DNA of 64,000 bases. Source: Vitis vinifera. Taxonomy: Eukaryota; Streptophyta; Magnoliopsida; Vitales; Vitaceae. Where the stretch lies: the NCBI RefSeq assembly GCF_030704535.1, contig NC_081819.1, positions 21,548,001 to 21,612,000 on the forward strand, written 5' to 3'. Below the pieces are notes generated by a model. It had not been told where the DNA came from. It searched no databases and saw nothing but the letters and a program-made list of their open reading frames with translations. The position numbers were made by a program, and so were the translations under genes. The first letter of the stretch is position 1, and each line of letters starts with the position of its first letter. Below are positions 1 through 14,070 of the stretch, in pieces.

Positions 1-303
1 AAATTGAGTTAGTAGTTGGTTTTTTTTTTCTTTTTTCTTTTTTCTGTCCTGAGTAGTGGGAGACATTATATCATTACAATGTTGCAATTTGTGCATTGTA
101 TGCTAGTGTATGGTGGAAATGAGGTTGTAAAGTAAATTCTATGGCTATGGTTATACCATACTAAGGTGGGATAAGTTGTCTTGGAAGTGATTTGGAGGAA
201 GGCTTGTTGCTTTGAAAAGATTTATGAGTAATTTATGTGTAGTAGTATTGTGGGACATGTTTGTATAGTTAGAGCTACAAGTATGCTTTGTCAAGAAATA
301 TAC

Positions 304-513
304 ACAAATAAGTCATGTGTCAGTAATTAGATTTGACATGACGGTTTTGATCCTCCATTTTATTAATTTAGCTATTTGGACTTTTCTTCATGATTAATTG
401 AATGATTTACAAATAAGTCATGTGTCAGTAATTAGACTTGATACGGCGGTTTTGATCCTCCATTTTATTAATCTAGCTATTTTGACTTTTCTTCATGATT
501 AATTGAATGATTC
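304..513. repeat. 105-bp tandem duplication
   Basis: Two head-to-tail copies, 304-408 and 409-513, each beginning ACAAATAAGTCATGTG and ending near GATTAATTGAATGATT. They differ at only a few bases, so the duplication is fairly young. No coding potential is seen. Confidence 0.85.
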
Positions 514-949
514 GAGTTTATGTTAATTAGGAAGAAAATAAATACTATTAAATATTGGAAGGAGTTGAACCTTCAAAGATAAAGCCTTATGATTTCTAGA
601 GTGTTTGACTTTATTGAGTTATTATATTGAAAATCGAACATGGGACATGGTCTTACACATAAAATGCAAAACCCTAGTTAATCAAAATAGTTATAATGAA
701 GGCATAGATTGTCCACAATTGTCACATCCATCATTAAAAGTGATTGTCTAGTTGGTTGTTTGGAGGCTTTTACCACAAAAATAGTATCACCTATGCTAAA
801 TAGTAATACCAATGATACAACAACTAGCTAAATCACTACTAAATTATAATTTTCTAAAAGCTTAAGGCTGTTTTGGAGATCATGTAATGTTGTTTGGATT
901 AAAAAAGATATATATTATGTCAATGTATTAAATTATCACAAGAGAGCAC

Positions 950-3240
950 ACAAAACTTGATAGAGAGTATAAGTCTAAATTCATCTTCATCTCTTTATAC
1001 TTGTGTTACTAAAGCATAAATCATCTTTAAGCTAATTAGTACGCTACCGTTAATATTCAAAATTGCACCATCTTGGTTGTAAAACTTTTTGTGAAAATGC
1101 ATTTTCTTCTGACCAATGAAGTTACTCAGAAAAATTCCAAAGGAACTCGCCCTCTTTCTTTTGGTTAATATATATTGACTTAATTTTTAATAATAGACAT
1201 CTTCTTTTTTTAATACTCTATTATTATTATTATTATTTGTACATTTCACTTTTATCGTATGAATACAAAAAAATATTTTTTGTATCTCTCGTATTATGTA
1301 ATGATTGATCAAGAAAATAAAAAAACCTAATAATTAAAAAATGTAAATCAACATGGATACCTTTATTTTTGTCTTTTTGTCTCTTCAAACTTAATGTAGA
1401 TTTTTTGTCATAGTTAGGTTAGCATGCATATCGTGTAATTTCTAGGGATGTACTTCAAGATTCCTCAAGCTAATTAGTACAGTACCCTTAATATTCAAAA
1501 GGGTACCATGTTGGTTCTAAAGTTACCTAAGGATACATGTTCTTCACTCTCCTTCAATTGGTTAATATATCTTGAGGTGATATTTAATATTCATTGGATT
1601 CTTTTTAAGTACTCTATTGTTTTATTATTATTATTATTATTATTTCTGTAATTTTCACTTTTGTAGTATGAAAACTATAATATGTATTTCTGTATCTCAT
1701 ATTATCTAATGATTGATCAAGAAAATAAAGAAAATTGTTATTAAAGGAAGCAATACACATCTCCTCATTTCTTTCCTTTTCCTGAAAGCTTTTTATCAGA
1801 ATTTCTCAATCATAATTTTCTAGCTTTTTATGTCAATGGTGTCTTATTCCATAGGATCCGATATATTAAATCCATTGTGCTTTTATGAGAAAGAAAAAAA
1901 AAAGTGTTCAAAAAAGCGAGATAAATCTTTGAATCATATTCAAAAGCTTCTCTAAAATTCGTTCTTCTCCAACTCTTTATTATGAAAATTTTCATTTATA
2001 CTAAACTATTAAAATAGCATTTATTATAATAATATCATACAAATTAATCATGTGTCGGAAATTGGATTTGAATTAGTAACATAAGAATTTTTTTAATCTT
2101 CTACTTTACTAAACTATGTTATTCCGATTATTCCCGACTTATACATTATTCTCATTTTAGTCAACTAGGTAAACTTAGGAATTTTTGGACCTTTGAAAAT
2201 AAATAGAGGAGTTTATGATGTCGTTGTGGACTAACCGTGATTGTTATATCCACCATCAAGAATGATTACAACGTTGGTGTGTAATGTTGTTCACCAACAT
2301 AATAATATCATACTACTACTAACATTGATGAAAAAACAACTACATCACTATCAAACATTTGCTAAATGTTACGGATGTTTGATATCAATGGGATATGTTC
2401 AAGAAGATAAATTAAGTCATTAAATTACAAAAAGGAGAACATGGAACTTAGAGGAGTGTGTGTCCAAATTGCATCTTCATCTTTTAATACCTATACATCA
2501 AAGAATATTGGTTCATATATCCATTAGTTAATTCAAGATGCCTCTTATTGAAAAAAAATCACATGTTGATCCTAAAAATTGTTTTTAAAGATAGGTATTC
2601 TTCCACTAATAATATTGTCTATGAACATATAAATGGAACTAATCCTTCACATTTCGGGTAAGTCTCTCAAGTTACTTGATTTGCTAATTGACTTCTTTCA
2701 AATACTCCATTATAATTTGTTTTCCTTATAAATTCGGCTTTTATTGTATGGAATCTTTAATAAGTATTTCTAATTCTAATATTTTGGAATAATTAAATAA
2801 TCCTTGTCGGAAAAATAAAGAAATTAAATAAAATAATCAAGAAATGTGGTTCAAGTAGGTTAATTCTCTTGTCCAAATTGCATTTTCAACTTTTTATACT
2901 TGTCTTATACAATAAAGAATATTAGCTTATGCATTCGTTAGTTAATTATGAATATTTTTTATCCAAGAGAACTTTTTTTTGAAGGATACGTGTTCTTGTA
3001 CTAATGAAGCTTTCCAGGAACATAAAAATAAAATCAATCCTTCAAACTTCTCGTAAGTCTCTCAAGTTGCTTGATACACTCATTGACTTCTTTCAAGTAC
3101 CCCATTAAGTTTTTCTAACAAATTTGGCTTTTGTTGTAAGAAATCTTCGATAAGTATTTGTACCTCTATTATATCAAATAATTAAACAATATGTGTGAAA
3201 AAAGTAAGGAAATTAAATTAAATAATAAAAAAATTCAGTT
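950..3240. repeat. diverged array of about 300-400-bp non-coding units
   Basis: Four related blocks are visible: about 950-1330, 1450-1740, 2455-2830 and 2868-3235. Each carries some of the same ordered phrases: a TCTTCATCTTTTATAC-like start, a GTTAATTA/GCTAATTAGTA phrase, a CTTCTTTCAAATACTCCATTA-like segment, a TTTTATTGTATGAA phrase, and (in at least three) an AAGAAAATAAAGAAA-like end. The last two blocks resemble each other most, as do the first two. All frames are broken. It is probably an old tandem array or the remains of a duplicated locus; origin unknown. Confidence 0.6.
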
Positions 3241-6200
3241 CAATAGTAAGTTAATTCTCTTCCCTTTATCTAATCTCTTCTACATCAAATTAGATTTCTC
3301 TTATACATTTGGATTATAACTTATACATAATTTCTAAAAATACAACTTCTAAAAAGTTTCATATAAAAAAAAATTAATTTCTACTAAATTAACATGCAAA
3401 AAAAAAAAAATAGTATATCCCGAAACTCACCATTCCTCCAACTTCGATGAGAAAAACACTAAATTTAAAATATTACTATTTTAAAATAATGGTTTAATTA
3501 TAATCAAATATGATATCAAACTCTTTTTAACAATTTTAGAAAAACTTTTAAAAAAAAGGTTAAACATTGAAGTAGGATTTGTCCCTAAGAAGCTTAAGGG
3601 TATACTCCATTAACCCAACAATTATATATATGATATGAAGCAAGAAGAAAGTACATTATAACTTGGCATGAAGAGATTTTATAGGTAAATCTAGGAAGCA
3701 TTTTCAATGCGCCAATGATTATGAACATAGAATTATAAATGGTACATAAAATTCCAGCACTAAGTCCACTGAGACTTCTGATGATTAGTGGGTTGCATAC
3801 AAAGGATTGAATGTGTGCCACACGACCCACTCTTTCATTCTCCTTTCTCACTTGTCACTTCACTTTCACTCATGGTTATGTCTTTTCCATAATGCTTTGC
3901 CTAGTTGGTAACCAACAAACTAAGTACTAATAACTTGGCATTAAGCCTAACTGATTTTATGGCTAACTCTTTTAGGTTACCTTTTTGTTATTTCTTTCTA
4001 ATACAAATGACACACAAAACATGCTTGATATTTCAACCATAAAAAGTTATTATTTGAAAGTGTTTGATTGAACATTTTTTTATGCAATTAATTAAAATAC
4101 TCTTTAAAAAAACAAAAAGTTTTCAAATTTTAAAATAAAAACATTTTGAAAAATGGAAGCATTAAAAATGTCTATTAATAGCCAAAATAAATAAATTTTA
4201 TTTTTTATTTTTAAAAATAAAAATTGGTTTCAAGCACTTGCTTTTTTAGAACAAGGAAATTGTTTAAAATACTCATTTTTTTTAGTCTTTTTTTTTTTTT
4301 TTCAAATTTAGAAACAGGAACATTTTGAAATAGCAAAAAATAAAAATAAAAATGGGTTTTTGAAAACAAGAAAATTTTTAAAATACCACTTACTTTTATA
4401 TAATTTCTTTTAAAAAAATTCAATCATTATGTCTACTTTTTTTAAAAATTAAAATACTTTTGAAAACCCCATGATCAAACTAGCTTAAAAAGAATTATTA
4501 ATAATCACACTTGCCATTTTAGGGCACTGCCCACCATCAAAAGGCAGCCAACCACCCATGGCCATGGATTGTTCTAGACAGGGACGAGAGAAGATCGTAA
4601 TCCAAATGATAGAATATTCTGCTTCCTCCGCCCTTCTGAATTATCCTTCTCGGTAGAAAAAAAAAAAGAAAAAAAAGTCTTCCATTATAGTGACTTCAGC
4701 CTCATCCTGTCTATTTCTTTAATGGAAGATGATGACAAGCACTCACAAATTTCTTTTCTCAAAAAAAAAAAATAAATAAATAAACCCACTTTATTTATTT
4801 TGAATTAATTGGACCAATCTTGTGCTGACACCATGTAAAATCTTTAAAGCCCACCTGAAAACTAGTGGAAAATTTGATAGAAAAGGGACCCAAAATGTGG
4901 ACAGTGGCCCTAAGTATCTGCCTTGAAATTATCAAAGGCATGTGTAGCTTCAAACCCTTTGGTCTTTGGTCTTTGTGTGGCCTTTAGCCGTTACTGTTAG
5001 TGTCCACACTCCACAATGGGACCGATCAAACATTTTTCAACTGTCGTGTGAGAAACGTTGTCTTCCTTTGCCCTCACTTGCTTCACTGCCGACCACACAC
5101 TCACCGGCCGCAAAGCAATACAAAAGATTTCTAAATTCTTTTGTAAATTTTTTTTTTTAAAAAAAAAAGTTAATTTCACTCCATATTAAATTATTATCTA
5201 TCATTTTCGGTTGTTATTTTTACTCATATTTTTCTTAACCCATAAAAAGATATAATTATAAACCGTCTTTTAAAATTTAAAATCACTTACCTCCAAGATT
5301 TAAGCTAAATACATTTAATCAATATTAACTTAAAAATTTCATCAAATACATTTTCTACCATTTTCAATTGTTATATTTATTTATAGTTTTTTATTTAAAA
5401 TAAAAAAGTATTTGATGAAATTTCAAACTTAATATTAATTAAGTAAAATTTAAATATGTTTCAAGTAATAGTACGAATACAGTACAATCTTTTCACATTT
5501 GAAGTCACTTACCTTTGAAGTTTATAGGTTAAATACATTTTATCGTCAATAGCTTAAAACTTCATTAAATACTATTTTTATTATTTTCAATTATTATTTT
5601 TACTCATCATTTCTAATTTGGCTTCGTAACTAAAATAAAAAATGTATATAAACGATTACTAAATTATTCACTAATTGCTTATATGACTCCGAATTTGGAT
5701 CGAAAGTTTGAATTTTTAGACAAAAAGATAATAATTTACATAAATTTTATTGGGTTTTACTTTGGCTTGAGTGTAACAATGATATCATTTAGTATGTATA
5801 TTTTCCTTAAAATAATGTGTGTGATTTTGATGGGTACATTTTTCCTAAAAAAATGTGTTTGGGTGTATATAATTTACTTGAAAAATATTATTTATTTTTG
5901 GAGCTAAAATGGAGTTTCATCCATGATCTTTAGATCTTTAGAGGGTGTTTTACTTCATTAATTTCAAATTAGGGCTTGGCTACTAATTCTTTTACATTTT
6001 TTTTAATTATTCCCTTGGTTTGTACTTAAAAGAAGCTATGCTAATCGTTAATAAAATTTCTTTGTATTTAATTTTTCTCAAATTCAAGGAAAAGAAAAAA
6101 AAATTGAATTCAAAATATTATATTTAATTAAATTTAAAAGAACAACAAGAAAATAAGTTATTTAAGCCTTGTTGTTTGATCACTATTCTTAAAATATTTT

Positions 6201-6504
6201 TTATTTTTTATAATGAAAAAAGAAAAAAGAAAAACACATAATATAGCATTTTCAAATAACATTTTTTAATTGTTTTTATTTTTTCTCTAAAACTTATTTT
6301 AAAAAATAATTATATAAATATAAAAAATGATTAAAAATATAAATTACACATAAAATTATTTTTAAAAATATTAAAAAAAATGTTAAAAACATTTATTTTA
6401 ATTCTATAAAACATCAAAAAATACTTTTCAAAAACACTTATCATAAGAAGCCTAAATTTATGTACTTGATGGACCCAAATTAATCAAGCTATCAATTGAT
6501 AAGA

Positions 6505-6532
6505 AATAATAATAATAATAATAATAATAATA
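6505..6532. repeat. (AAT)n microsatellite
   Basis: About nine uninterrupted AAT units in non-coding DNA. Confidence 0.9.
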
Positions 6533-8009
6533 TTTGGTCTAAAAAAAATGCCATACATCAATCAAAGAGATTGAGATCATGGGCTTGTTGGGTTGTCCAT
6601 GGGGTGATGAGGTGGTTGGTTACATTGAAATATGGTAGCTGTTGAAGGAGAAAGGTCGTGGACCCACTTAATTAATATGGTTTAGTTTCTAGTGAAGGTG
6701 TTTTACAGTTAAGTCAATATTTAATGTGGAGAGTATTTTCCGACCAGTTTTCAATCAAAATCAATCAAACTCTTCATAATTTATGAGCTTTATGAGAAGT
6801 GCATGAACTTGACTCAATAAAAGCGACCATTCCACATTTTCTCTACTCCTGTTGGACAGCTCACTATCTTTATATGGAAAATTTATTTATTTTTCATATT
6901 TTTCTTTATAAACAAATATTATGATTTAACAATCGAATATCGCTACTTTTTAGCTTTATTTATAAGGACGATTGTGATGAAGGGGTAGTTAGAGTCTTTG
7001 TATGGAAGGGTAGAGCAAGTTTCTAGATTGCCCTCAACCATGTAAGCACATTTTATGAGCCAAAAATATATGGAATACTCTTAATGGGATTTTTTAAAAA
7101 TAAACATGGAGTGATTGATTGATGTGATAATTATTTAATGAGAGAAAAATCCAAATATAATTATAATTTTAAAATTCATAATCTTTAAAAGATGTTAGTT
7201 TCTTTGGAAAGAAAAGTTGTTGAATGAATTAACGGTGGATAGAAATGGGAGCTGTGTCGGTTCTCAACCAATGATATAGTAAGGATCTAAAGACCAAATG
7301 GAAGATCGAAGGCTATTAGGTGGGTTGAAATGATCTACAACGATAAATCTTACAAAGGTAGTAGACTATAGATGCTAAACTTACAAAGGTCGTAGATTAT
7401 AGATGCTTGGATTCTCAAATGATTGAATTAAGAGATACTCCTCCACTAACAAAGATGAGAGAGAGGAATGTAGAAAGGAAAACATGAGTTGTCTAAGAGA
7501 TGACATGACTCTTGATAATGACATTTTAATCCATTATATTTCATATATTTATTATATATTAGATAACAGATGACATGACATGACATTTGGTAAAGACATT
7601 TTAATTCATCACATTTCATATCTTATTACTAATTATGCAAAATATGTAGTCTTTAAAATCATTATCAGGTTTATCTATCATTTTATCATAATTGTCCCTT
7701 ATTTATACTCATCATGCAATTATTTATTTTCCTCTATGCAGATATTGTCTATTCTAACCTCACACCTTTGAATCAAGTGTATAAGGACCCTATATTACAT
7801 TAAAGTTTCATGCAACACAATGTTCTTGAACCAAATAAAAAAAAAAATTCATATTAGAATCAAGAATTAATTGTTATACTATTTGAATGACTTATTTGAT
7901 TCCATACTTTTAAGTCATCACGGCTTTAAAGCGTACTTATATTATTAAAAAAAATTCGTTCATATATAACGTCAAGATTTTTTTCTTATGTCAAATATCA
8001 TGATTAAAA

Positions 8010-8143
8010 AATATTTTTTTATCTTACTTTATTTTAATGATTCTTTCTTAGAATAAAAATCAGTGTCTTTTTTAGGATATTTTTTTATCTTACTTTATTT
8101 TAATGATGCTTTCTACGAATAAAAATCAATGTCTTTTTCAGGA
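8010..8143. repeat. 67-bp tandem duplication
   Basis: Two adjacent copies of a segment containing ATTTTTTTATCTTACTTT followed by an AATAAAAATCA(G/A)TGTCTTTTT end. They differ by a few substitutions. Non-coding. Confidence 0.75.
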
Positions 8144-9794
8144 TGGACTAGCATTTCTCGTTAGCATTTCTCTTCCAATCATCACCACCCTTTGAAGAGA
8201 CAAACCCTTCTATGTCACAGTTGCCACTTGCTGCTACAACCGGCCATCAAGATTTATTTGCAAAACTTTTTGTGGTTTTTTTTTTCCTTTTTTGGTGAAA
8301 TGAAAATGTGTTCTTGTGTTAATTGAGAACGAATAAATGCCTAATTTCTTGATAGAGATGGATGCCTCCATAGAAGACTTACCCACCAATTAGCTTATAA
8401 ATGAGGATAGGCCCACTAATCTTATTGAATCCTATCCATATTGTCATATATAGATGTAGGGTGGTCAACTTGTTACGGACCCACAGCCACAATCTTCAAT
8501 TTGATTTCCAAAAGCGTAGATATTTGGTAAATTAAATGTCCAAATCACCCAAAAAAATTTAAAAAATAAAAAATAAAAAAGGAAAATTTGACATTGGGAT
8601 CATACCATTCATTGGGAAATGGAGTTAACATAGATACCCACTTTTTGAGAGCCCATTGGATGCATATTAAGGCATCAGTGTGAGTGCTCCTCCCACTTGA
8701 TACTAGCATTGTCTTAGTCTTGGTCTTCGTCCTGGTCTTCATCTTCATCTTCATCTTCATCTTTTCAATTTTATAGATGATTGTCTGTCTTTAAATTCTT
8801 TACCTAGTTGATTTTCAAATCAAATTTGAATAATGCATGTCGAAGAAAAATCTACACTTTCAAAGGTTATAACCCCAACCCTAATCTTGACTTATAAAAT
8901 CCATGCTAGATTAAGCATAGACAAGGATGAATTTGTTCATCTCTTCTGAAAAAATCTATTTAATTTGATATTTTTTAAAATTTCATTAAATATAAAATAA
9001 TTCTCCATTATTTGACAATACGTCGAACCAATGAGCCTACTAATTTTAATGTGACAATACGTGTCAACTAAACCTACTTATAAATGAGGTTGCTAAAGCT
9101 TGATTTTCCCCATTTCTATCAACTCTTAACAATATTTTTTGGACAAACTCATAATGTTTTGGGGCCAAGCCCTTTCATTGATGGTTGTAGATATACTTAT
9201 GGAATCCTACCTGCATCAAATATGGGGCTCATTAATATGGGGATGGATAATGTATTAGAGGATTTTGGTTGTTGGGAAGTATTGAATATGGCCTCTTATT
9301 TTAAAGTGTAGTTGGGCAGGTTGCATAGCTTTAATTATGCCAAAGGTTTATGTTATACACCATTATTTTAAGTATTAGGTTAAAATGAAAATTTGTAATT
9401 AATCATAATTTAATGATTTTTTGAATAAATTTATTTTTTCTAATTATTAGATTAAAATAAAATTATTATTATTATTATTACTACTAATAATAATAATAAT
9501 AAATTTGAGATTGTTTTAAAAAAGGAGCCTTCACCGCCTAAAGGATAAACTAATTAAGATCTGAATACCATAAAAAAATAATTAATATGAATTATGAAAG
9601 AGTTAATTTCACTTATTCTTCCAAAAGTTTGGATTAAATATATTTAACCATTGTTAGTTAAAAATTTCATTAAATTTAAATTTTACATTTTGTAATAGAT
9701 ATTAAAACATTTAAAAAATTAAAATTGAATTCTAATGATAATCAAGGAAGAAAATAAGAAAGGAAATGAAAAGATATTACCTACAAATGACATT

Positions 9795-10398
9795 CTTCCT
9801 CGCGTTCGTCATGTTCATCATTTAGTATTATTGATTGTTATTTGTCAAAATTCTTTACATAGGTTTTTATTTTATTTTATTTTTTTATATCAAATTTCAA
9901 CCTATTAGACTTTTGAAATTACTAAGATTTTCCCCGCTTTTGTCATCTTCATCATTTAGTATTATTGATTGTTATTTGTCAAAATTCTTTACATAGGTTT
10001 TTATTTTATTTTATTTATTTTTATCAAATTTCAACCTATTAGACTTTCGAAATTACTAAGATCTTCCCCGCGTTCGTCATCTTCATCATTTAGTATTATT
10101 GATTGTTATTTATCAAAATTCTTTACATAGGCTCCCCGCTTTTGTCATCTTCATCATTTAGTATTATTGATTGTTATTTGTCAAAATTCTTTACATAGGT
10201 TTTTATTTTATTTTATTTATTTTTATCAAATTTCAACCTATTAGACTTTCGAAATTACTAAGATCTTCCCCGCGTTCGTCATCTTCATCATTTAATATTA
10301 TTGATTGTTATTTGTCAAAATTCTTTACATAGGCTTTTTTTTATTTTATTTTTTTATCAAATTTCAACCTATTAGACTTTCAAAATTACTAAGATCTA
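9795..10398. repeat. about 134-bp minisatellite, five copies with a second-order duplication
   Basis: Units start near 9795, 9931, 10065, 10133 and 10268. Each has a CG-containing head (GCGTTCGTCAT or GCTTTTGTCAT), TTTAGTATTATTGATTGTTA, a TTTTATTTTATTT stretch and a CCTATTAGACTTT tail. The third unit stops after CTTTACATAG, about 65 bp long. Units 2 and 4 share the GCTTTTGTC head and units 3 and 5 the GCGTTCGTC head, so a two-unit block (period about 202 bp) was itself duplicated. No coding potential. Confidence 0.85.
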
Positions 10399-13300
10399 CA
10401 CGTTTTGCACATAAAATATTCACTAGATTGGGAATATAATTGGGTTGAATTCAAAATTGAATTATTTGACACCTACATATCATGTGTATGATATGGAAAA
10501 TTTTAAATCTCTTATTAAAATCTATCTAATCGAGGAGCTTTAAAAATTCTTTTAAATACAATTTAACGTCATCATCATTAATCTCTCTTCGATCTAAAAT
10601 AATTAATTAGATTAGGAATATGATTAAGTTGAAGACAACAAATTTTAAATTTTTTATTATAAATATATCAAAGCTAGTATTTTAAAAAAATTGTGCACAT
10701 GATTGTCCTCTTCTATTGAAAAGTCCACCATAAATTGATATTTAAAATTTTCCTTTTAAAGTGTTGTTCAATACACCTACTTTTCTTCTACCTCCATCCA
10801 TATCATTGAAAAAAAAATTAAAGAAAATAAACTATTTTAGAAAGAGAGAAAGGTAGATGTTTTATCATTTTTTTTTATTAAATTTAAAATAATTTATTAT
10901 TCATATGATTGTACTACTCAATTTAAGAGTCTTTCGTAAACAGATATACATAATTGCCCTCTTATATTTAAGAGTCTTATCATCATATTTCGATATGTAA
11001 CTTTAATATGATAATATATGTCAACTAATCTAGCTACATCTTGATTTTTCCTTTATTTATTTTAGGTTAACTCCTCTCATAATTGATGGTTGTAGATATA
11101 TTTATGGAATGATGTCACATGAATCTAATTTGGGCCTGGGTTTTAATAATGTATTATAGTTGGATGGTTATCATTATAAAGAATTGAATGTAATTACTCA
11201 TTTTAAAGTATGGTTGGACAATGCCCCCTCCCTCCCATCAAAGTCTTCATCATGTCATGTCTTATAAGATTGAGAAGCCACTAATTGTTAGGACCCAATT
11301 AGATCGATTTTAATGTCATTCATACTTGTCTCCTTCCTCTAAAGTAAATATTATTTGCTTTACTCCTAATAATCTTTCACAATTGTAAAACATATTTACA
11401 TAATTCAAAGCAATTTATAAGATATTTGTTTAGACTAATAATTTCTAATGGGGTCTACCATACTTATATTCAAATAATGGAACCTACATTAGACTATAAA
11501 TATCATTGACTATATATCTTCCTAATCAAACACCTTTTAATTGATATCTAAAACTTTGGTTAGGCTAATATTAAAATTCGTTCAACTTTTCCGATTCTAC
11601 ACTATCTCGTTATAAAAATAAAAAGAAAATAGAAAATATCGGGTTTAGAAAAAGAATCGCTCTATATATAGTTACAATTATTCATAGGGCTTCTGCTAAT
11701 AATGATTTAAAAATCAAGTTTGTTAATTGTGTGATTAAAAATTAAAAAAAAATAGTATTTTGTTGTTAAAAACAAAATACTGTTTTTAAAAATTCTAGAG
11801 TCTATTTGGTCGTATGATTTAAAAATTGTTCTTTATTTTTAAAAATAGAAATCTGCTTTTAAAAATTTTTAATATTGTTTGGTCATTATTCTCTTAAAAC
11901 AATTTTTAAAAATAAAGTGAAATAGATAATAATTTTTAGAAAACAAGTAGGATTTGTTTTCACTAGACTTTAAAAAATAAAATAAAAATGTGGATTTGTT
12001 TGATCATATTTTTTTTTAAAATTTGCTTTAAAAACCGGTTTTAAGTTTCAAAAAACATGGTGGAGCCCTAGTGATTTTTTTTGTCTTTTGATACAAAGTC
12101 TATTGTATCATTAACAACAAGAGAAAATTTTTGAAAAACACTAGCGGGTTTTTTTTAATAAAGGTTATGAAAATGAAAAATAAATAGAAAAGGTTTTAAA
12201 GTATTTCGAGAGTAAAAAAAACTTGTTTGACAAAGTTTTTTTAAACAATTTTTTGAAATTGTTATTCTTAATTATTTTTTGAAACAAAGCTTTTTTAAGA
12301 ATTCAAATATGAAAAATAATTTTTACCGTTTATTTTTCATAAAGGTGTTATACATTTATGTGTATTACAAAATTTTTAAAGTATTAACCATATTTTCAAT
12401 TGTTAATTAGGAAATTATATAAAATAATAATAAAATTATTCCAAGAAACAACTTGCTTTCAAAACAATTTTCAAAAAAAAAAAAAAAAACAAAAACAAAG
12501 GGTTATATGTTAAAAGTTTGTTATCCTCGAAAATAATTCTAATAACAAAGTTTTTAGAAACAATTCTTGGAAATAATTTTCATTTGTTTTCAAGAACAAA
12601 ATTCTATTTTTTGAGAACCTAAATAAAAAAACTGTTTTCTAAAATTATTCTCCATGGAAGTATTATATATTTATATATAATATAAACTTTATATAAAAAA
12701 AAATTATTCATATTTTCAATCATGGCTTAAAACATTACATTAAAAAATAATTAAAGACGCCACAAATTTGTTTAAAAAAATTGATTTGTTTTCAAAACAA
12801 ATTATCAAAAAACTTCAAAATTTATTAGAAGGAAATTCTATTTAAACTATAATTTTTTCCATTTACAATCAATTAATTCTTTTATTTTTATATAAAAACA
12901 AATTTGTAAATTACTATTATACCCTTGTCTTCAACTTTCACTATCCACCCAAAACCATAATCCTTATCTCTTTCCTCTTCACCATGTCTTTTCCTTCTCT
13001 CATCCTCTTTTGTCTTCTTTCCCACTTTAAATCCCAAAAGAAAAAGTACTAAAAATGAGCAATTTCACCTATTTTTTCTTTCTTTTTGGTTTCAAATGAA
13101 AAAAGAGATGAAAAGAGAAAGAAAACAGGAAAAGACATAAAATTAGAAAAAAAAACATATAAAAAGAAAAAAATGACTAAATTAGGGCTTTGCCTTAGGT
13201 GGAAGGATGAAGACGAAGATGAGGATGTCATGGTAAACGAGTTATTTGATTAAAATATGTCATTGAAACCCAATTTTGAAAATCTAACTAGTTTTTTTCT

Positions 13301-14032
13301 TTTTTTAATCTTATTTAGGTAAAAACATATTTATTATTTTTTTTCGTAAAAATAACTTTTTTTTTTAAACATATTGTAAATATTTAAAATAATTAAGGAC
13401 ATTTATATATAAAAAAAATGAGTTACTTAAAAAACAAAAAAACATAAGAAATTATAAATTCACAAATATAAAAAATATTTCATCCCTTTAACTAATTATT
13501 TCTAATTTCACATCTTTTTATTCATAAAAAATAAATAAATAAGACATTTTTTATTAAAATTTTAAAATAGAAAATTAATTGAGGGGTGGTAGGCCTAACC
13601 TTGTGTTGATCTTTCCAAATATAAAAATATATGTAAATAAAAAAAAATTAAAATAAAATAAATAAAGGAACAAAACAAAACAAAAGCAAAAGCAAAAACC
13701 AAAAACACACAAAACAAAAACTTCAACCGACCATTTGTAAAATATACCCTTACGGATAAACCCATCTACCCCAAAAAATAAAATAAAAATAAAAATAAAA
13801 TAATAATAGTAATAACAACACATTGACATCAAGAGATTTCCCCCTATGAGGAAAGGGTATGTGCCCTTTTTAAGACCTTTCAAAGGGCCCACATTCAACA
13901 AAAAGTTGACTATGACAAGCCCCCCTTTATTGAAAGACTTCCAAATTCCAAACACTCGCACATGCCTTTGAATGCATCCGCAATAATGTTCAAGTAGAAA
14001 TCTAGAAAATTCAACCTATAAATTTATTAAAA

Positions 14033-14035
<3 letters not shown>

Positions 14036-14069
<34 letters not shown>
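14036..14069. repeat. (AT)n microsatellite
   Basis: An uninterrupted AT dinucleotide run of about 34 bp in intergenic DNA. Confidence 0.9.

Positions 14070-14070
<1 letters not shown>

Noticed and set aside
3594..3851. 85-codon minus-strand open frame
   Set aside because: No recognisable family, hydrophobic and cysteine-scattered, in repeat-rich AT DNA; probably chance.
13575..13961. 128-codon minus-strand open frame
   Set aside because: Tyr/Phe/Cys-rich low-complexity product of poly-T and CTTTTG runs, with no domain and no splice or promoter context.
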